A DNA stretch of 6,478 nt from NCBI GenBank assembly GCA_023417515.1, contig JAEZFL010000151.1:1-6478 (forward strand), read 5' to 3'. The notes under the pieces are model-generated. The model saw nothing but the letters and a program-made list of their open reading frames with translations, was not told the DNA's origin and did not search any database. Below are positions 5,865 through 6,478 of this stretch, piece by piece. A program made the position numbers and the translations under genes. Position 1 is the stretch's first letter, and each line of letters begins with the position of its first letter. The DNA comes from Pseudomonadota bacterium (lineage in GTDB: Bacteria > Pseudomonadota > Alphaproteobacteria > Sphingomonadales > Sphingomonadaceae).

Positions 5865-5892
5865 AAAAGCCCTCCCCCTTGTGGGGAGGGCT
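5865..5892 (-). terminator. Intrinsic terminator of the thioesterase gene
   Basis: Read on the minus strand, a perfect 10-bp stem AGCCCTCCCC (5892-5883) and GGGGAGGGCT (5877-5868) encloses the 5-nt loop ACAAG and runs into TTTT (5868-5865). It lies 25 nt after the thioesterase stop codon. The U-run is short, but the stem is very GC-rich. The core CCCTCCCC/GGGGAGGG is the same as one arm pair of the scpA-scpB repeat, so it may be a terminator derived from, or resembling, that repeat. The reverse orientation lacks a clear U-run. Confidence 0.7.
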
Positions 5893-5917
5893 GCCCATCA
5901 CCTAAGCGGACTGGAAT

Positions 5918-6301
5918 TCAGAGCTTGAGAAAGCGGTCGGCGACGTCGCGGGCGAGCCGCGCGGGCCGCTTGGTGTGCGCGTCGAGGCAGCACCAGCTGC
6001 TCTTCACTTCCGCCAATATGTCCTCGCCGCGCTTGACCAGCGTGCTGAAGAAGGCGCGGGCGCCCTGCATTCCGTCGGCGACCACCTCGGCGATGACCGC
6101 ATCCTTGAGGAAGGCGGGCTTGCGGTAGGTGATCTCGTGCTTGAGCGCGACCCACAAATGGGCGGCGACCGCCTCGGCCGGCGCCACCTTCTCCCAATAG
6201 GCCACCACCGATTCCTGCACCCACTTCAAATACACGGCGTTGTTGACGTGCCCCATATGGTCGATGTCGGATGCGTCGATGGCGATCTGGTGGCGGAACA
6301 T
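5918..6301 (-). CDS. Acyl-CoA thioesterase of the 4HBT hotdog family (YbgC/FadM-like)
   Basis: This 127-residue cytoplasmic protein belongs to the 4-hydroxybenzoyl-CoA thioesterase group, which hydrolyses acyl-CoA or acyl-ACP thioesters. The signature is the N-terminal DASDIDHMGHVNNAVYLKWV (9-28), where Asp14 is at the catalytic aspartate position, followed by the GHVNN turn into the central hot-dog helix. VALKHEITYRKPAFLKD (51-67) and the strand EVKSSWCCLDAHTKRPARL (97-115) are also typical. The length is normal for single-domain members, which act as dimers or tetramers. The ATG start at 6301-6299 gives the family N-terminus, but no clear Shine-Dalgarno precedes it; a possible promoter close upstream could give a very short leader. 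The neighbours are an unidentified gene ending 44 nt upstream and a terminator downstream, so it is probably a single-gene unit. The chain-length preference is unknown. Confidence 0.92.
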   Translation of the reverse strand: MFRHQIAIDASDIDHMGHVNNAVYLKWVQESVVAYWEKVAPAEAVAAHLWVALKHEITYRKPAFLKDAVIAEVVADGMQGARAFFSTLVKRGEDILAEVKSSWCCLDAHTKRPARLARDVADRFLKL

Positions 6302-6307
6302 GCGCCC

Positions 6308-6341
6308 AAGATCATACGCGCTTACACCAGTGTCAATAAGC
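6308..6341 (-). promoter_or_regulatory. Putative thioesterase promoter with overlapping operator-like dyad
   Basis: On the minus strand TTGACA (6336-6331) is a perfect -35 box. Possible -10 boxes are TATGAT (6316-6311, a good match but only 14 nt away) or GATCTT (6313-6308, 17 nt away but weak). The -35 lies inside TTACACCAGTGTCAA (6322-6336, plus strand), which contains the dyad ACAC-CA-GTGT. A wider dyad GCTTA...TAAGC spans 6320-6341. TetR-type repressors often bind sites of this form; no regulator gene is in the window. The transcript would start within a few bases of the ATG. Confidence 0.35.
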
Positions 6342-6345
6342 CTCG

Positions 6346-6478
6346 CTAAAGATAAGCGAGCAGCGAGTCGCGCTTGGCGAGAAGCTCGGCGGGCAAGGCC
6401 GGCGCCGCCGGCGCAGGGACCAGCGCCCGCGCCAGCCGAGCCTCGGCCGCCGCGGTCGGAGGCGGCAGCGCCTCGGCC
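6346..6478 (-). CDS. C-terminal end of an unidentified gene, partial at the right edge
   Basis: On the minus strand an open frame enters from the right edge and ends at TAG (6348-6346), giving 43 codons. The visible peptide is Ala/Pro/Leu-rich (AEALPPPTAAAEARLARALV, then a Pro-Ala linker) and ends in a helical, charged tail, PAELLAKRDSLLAYL. The third-position GC bias fits coding sequence, and the charged helix at the very end looks like a real C-terminus. Too little is present to name a family. The stop codon lies in a small hairpin (CTCGCT 6342-6347 with AGCGAG 6355-6360, 7-nt loop). The thioesterase start is 44 nt downstream on the same strand. I cannot exclude that this is a chance frame in GC-rich DNA. 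Confidence 0.5.
   Translation of the reverse strand, partial: AEALPPPTAAAEARLARALVPAPAAPALPAELLAKRDSLLAYL

Noticed and set aside
4962..6128. Plus-strand 388-codon frame opposite the lipoprotein and thioesterase genes
   Set aside because: It crosses two well-supported minus-strand genes and a terminator, and its Arg/Gly/Ala-rich product resembles no protein family.

Overview
The window looks like chromosomal DNA from a GC-rich alphaproteobacterium, most likely a sphingomonad (Sphingomonas/Sphingobium-like). I base this on the gene order scpA-scpB-tatA-tatB, the protein sequences (for example a TatA N-terminus of the type MGxxSIWHWLIVLLVV) and intergenic palindromic repeats of a style common in this group. 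This is inference; no database search was possible.

Layout. Positions 1-2291 hold a minus-strand operon read right to left: scpA (chromosome-condensation kleisin), scpB (its winged-helix partner), tatA and tatB (twin-arginine protein export). tatB runs off the left edge, and tatC is expected beyond it. The scpA-scpB gap is filled by a 133-bp nested inverted repeat, and the tatA-tatB gap by a different composite repeat. Positions 2292-2684 form a 393-bp divergent intergenic region with no gene I can support. Positions 2685-4186 hold a plus-strand pair: a zinc-dependent alcohol dehydrogenase/aldehyde reductase of the YahK/CAD type and, 20 nt later, a small SRPBCC-fold protein. A second copy of the tatA-tatB repeat core follows. 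Positions 4296-4916 (+) encode a YczE-type integral membrane protein, convergent with a minus-strand lipoprotein gene of unknown function (4968-5807). A strong intrinsic terminator (5865-5892) separates the lipoprotein gene from an upstream minus-strand YbgC/FadM-like thioesterase (5918-6301). The right edge holds the last 43 codons of an unidentified minus-strand gene.

How the genes relate. The left half is housekeeping: ScpA and ScpB work with SMC in chromosome segregation, and TatA and TatB form part of the Tat translocase. The right half is a set of small metabolic or envelope genes with no obvious shared pathway. I do not see a new defence, mobile or biosynthetic system. The most interesting signals are in the intergenic DNA: the scpA-scpB inverted repeat contains the scpB Shine-Dalgarno sequence in its terminal arm, a dispersed repeat splits tatA from tatB, and a dyad overlaps the putative -35 box of the thioesterase gene.
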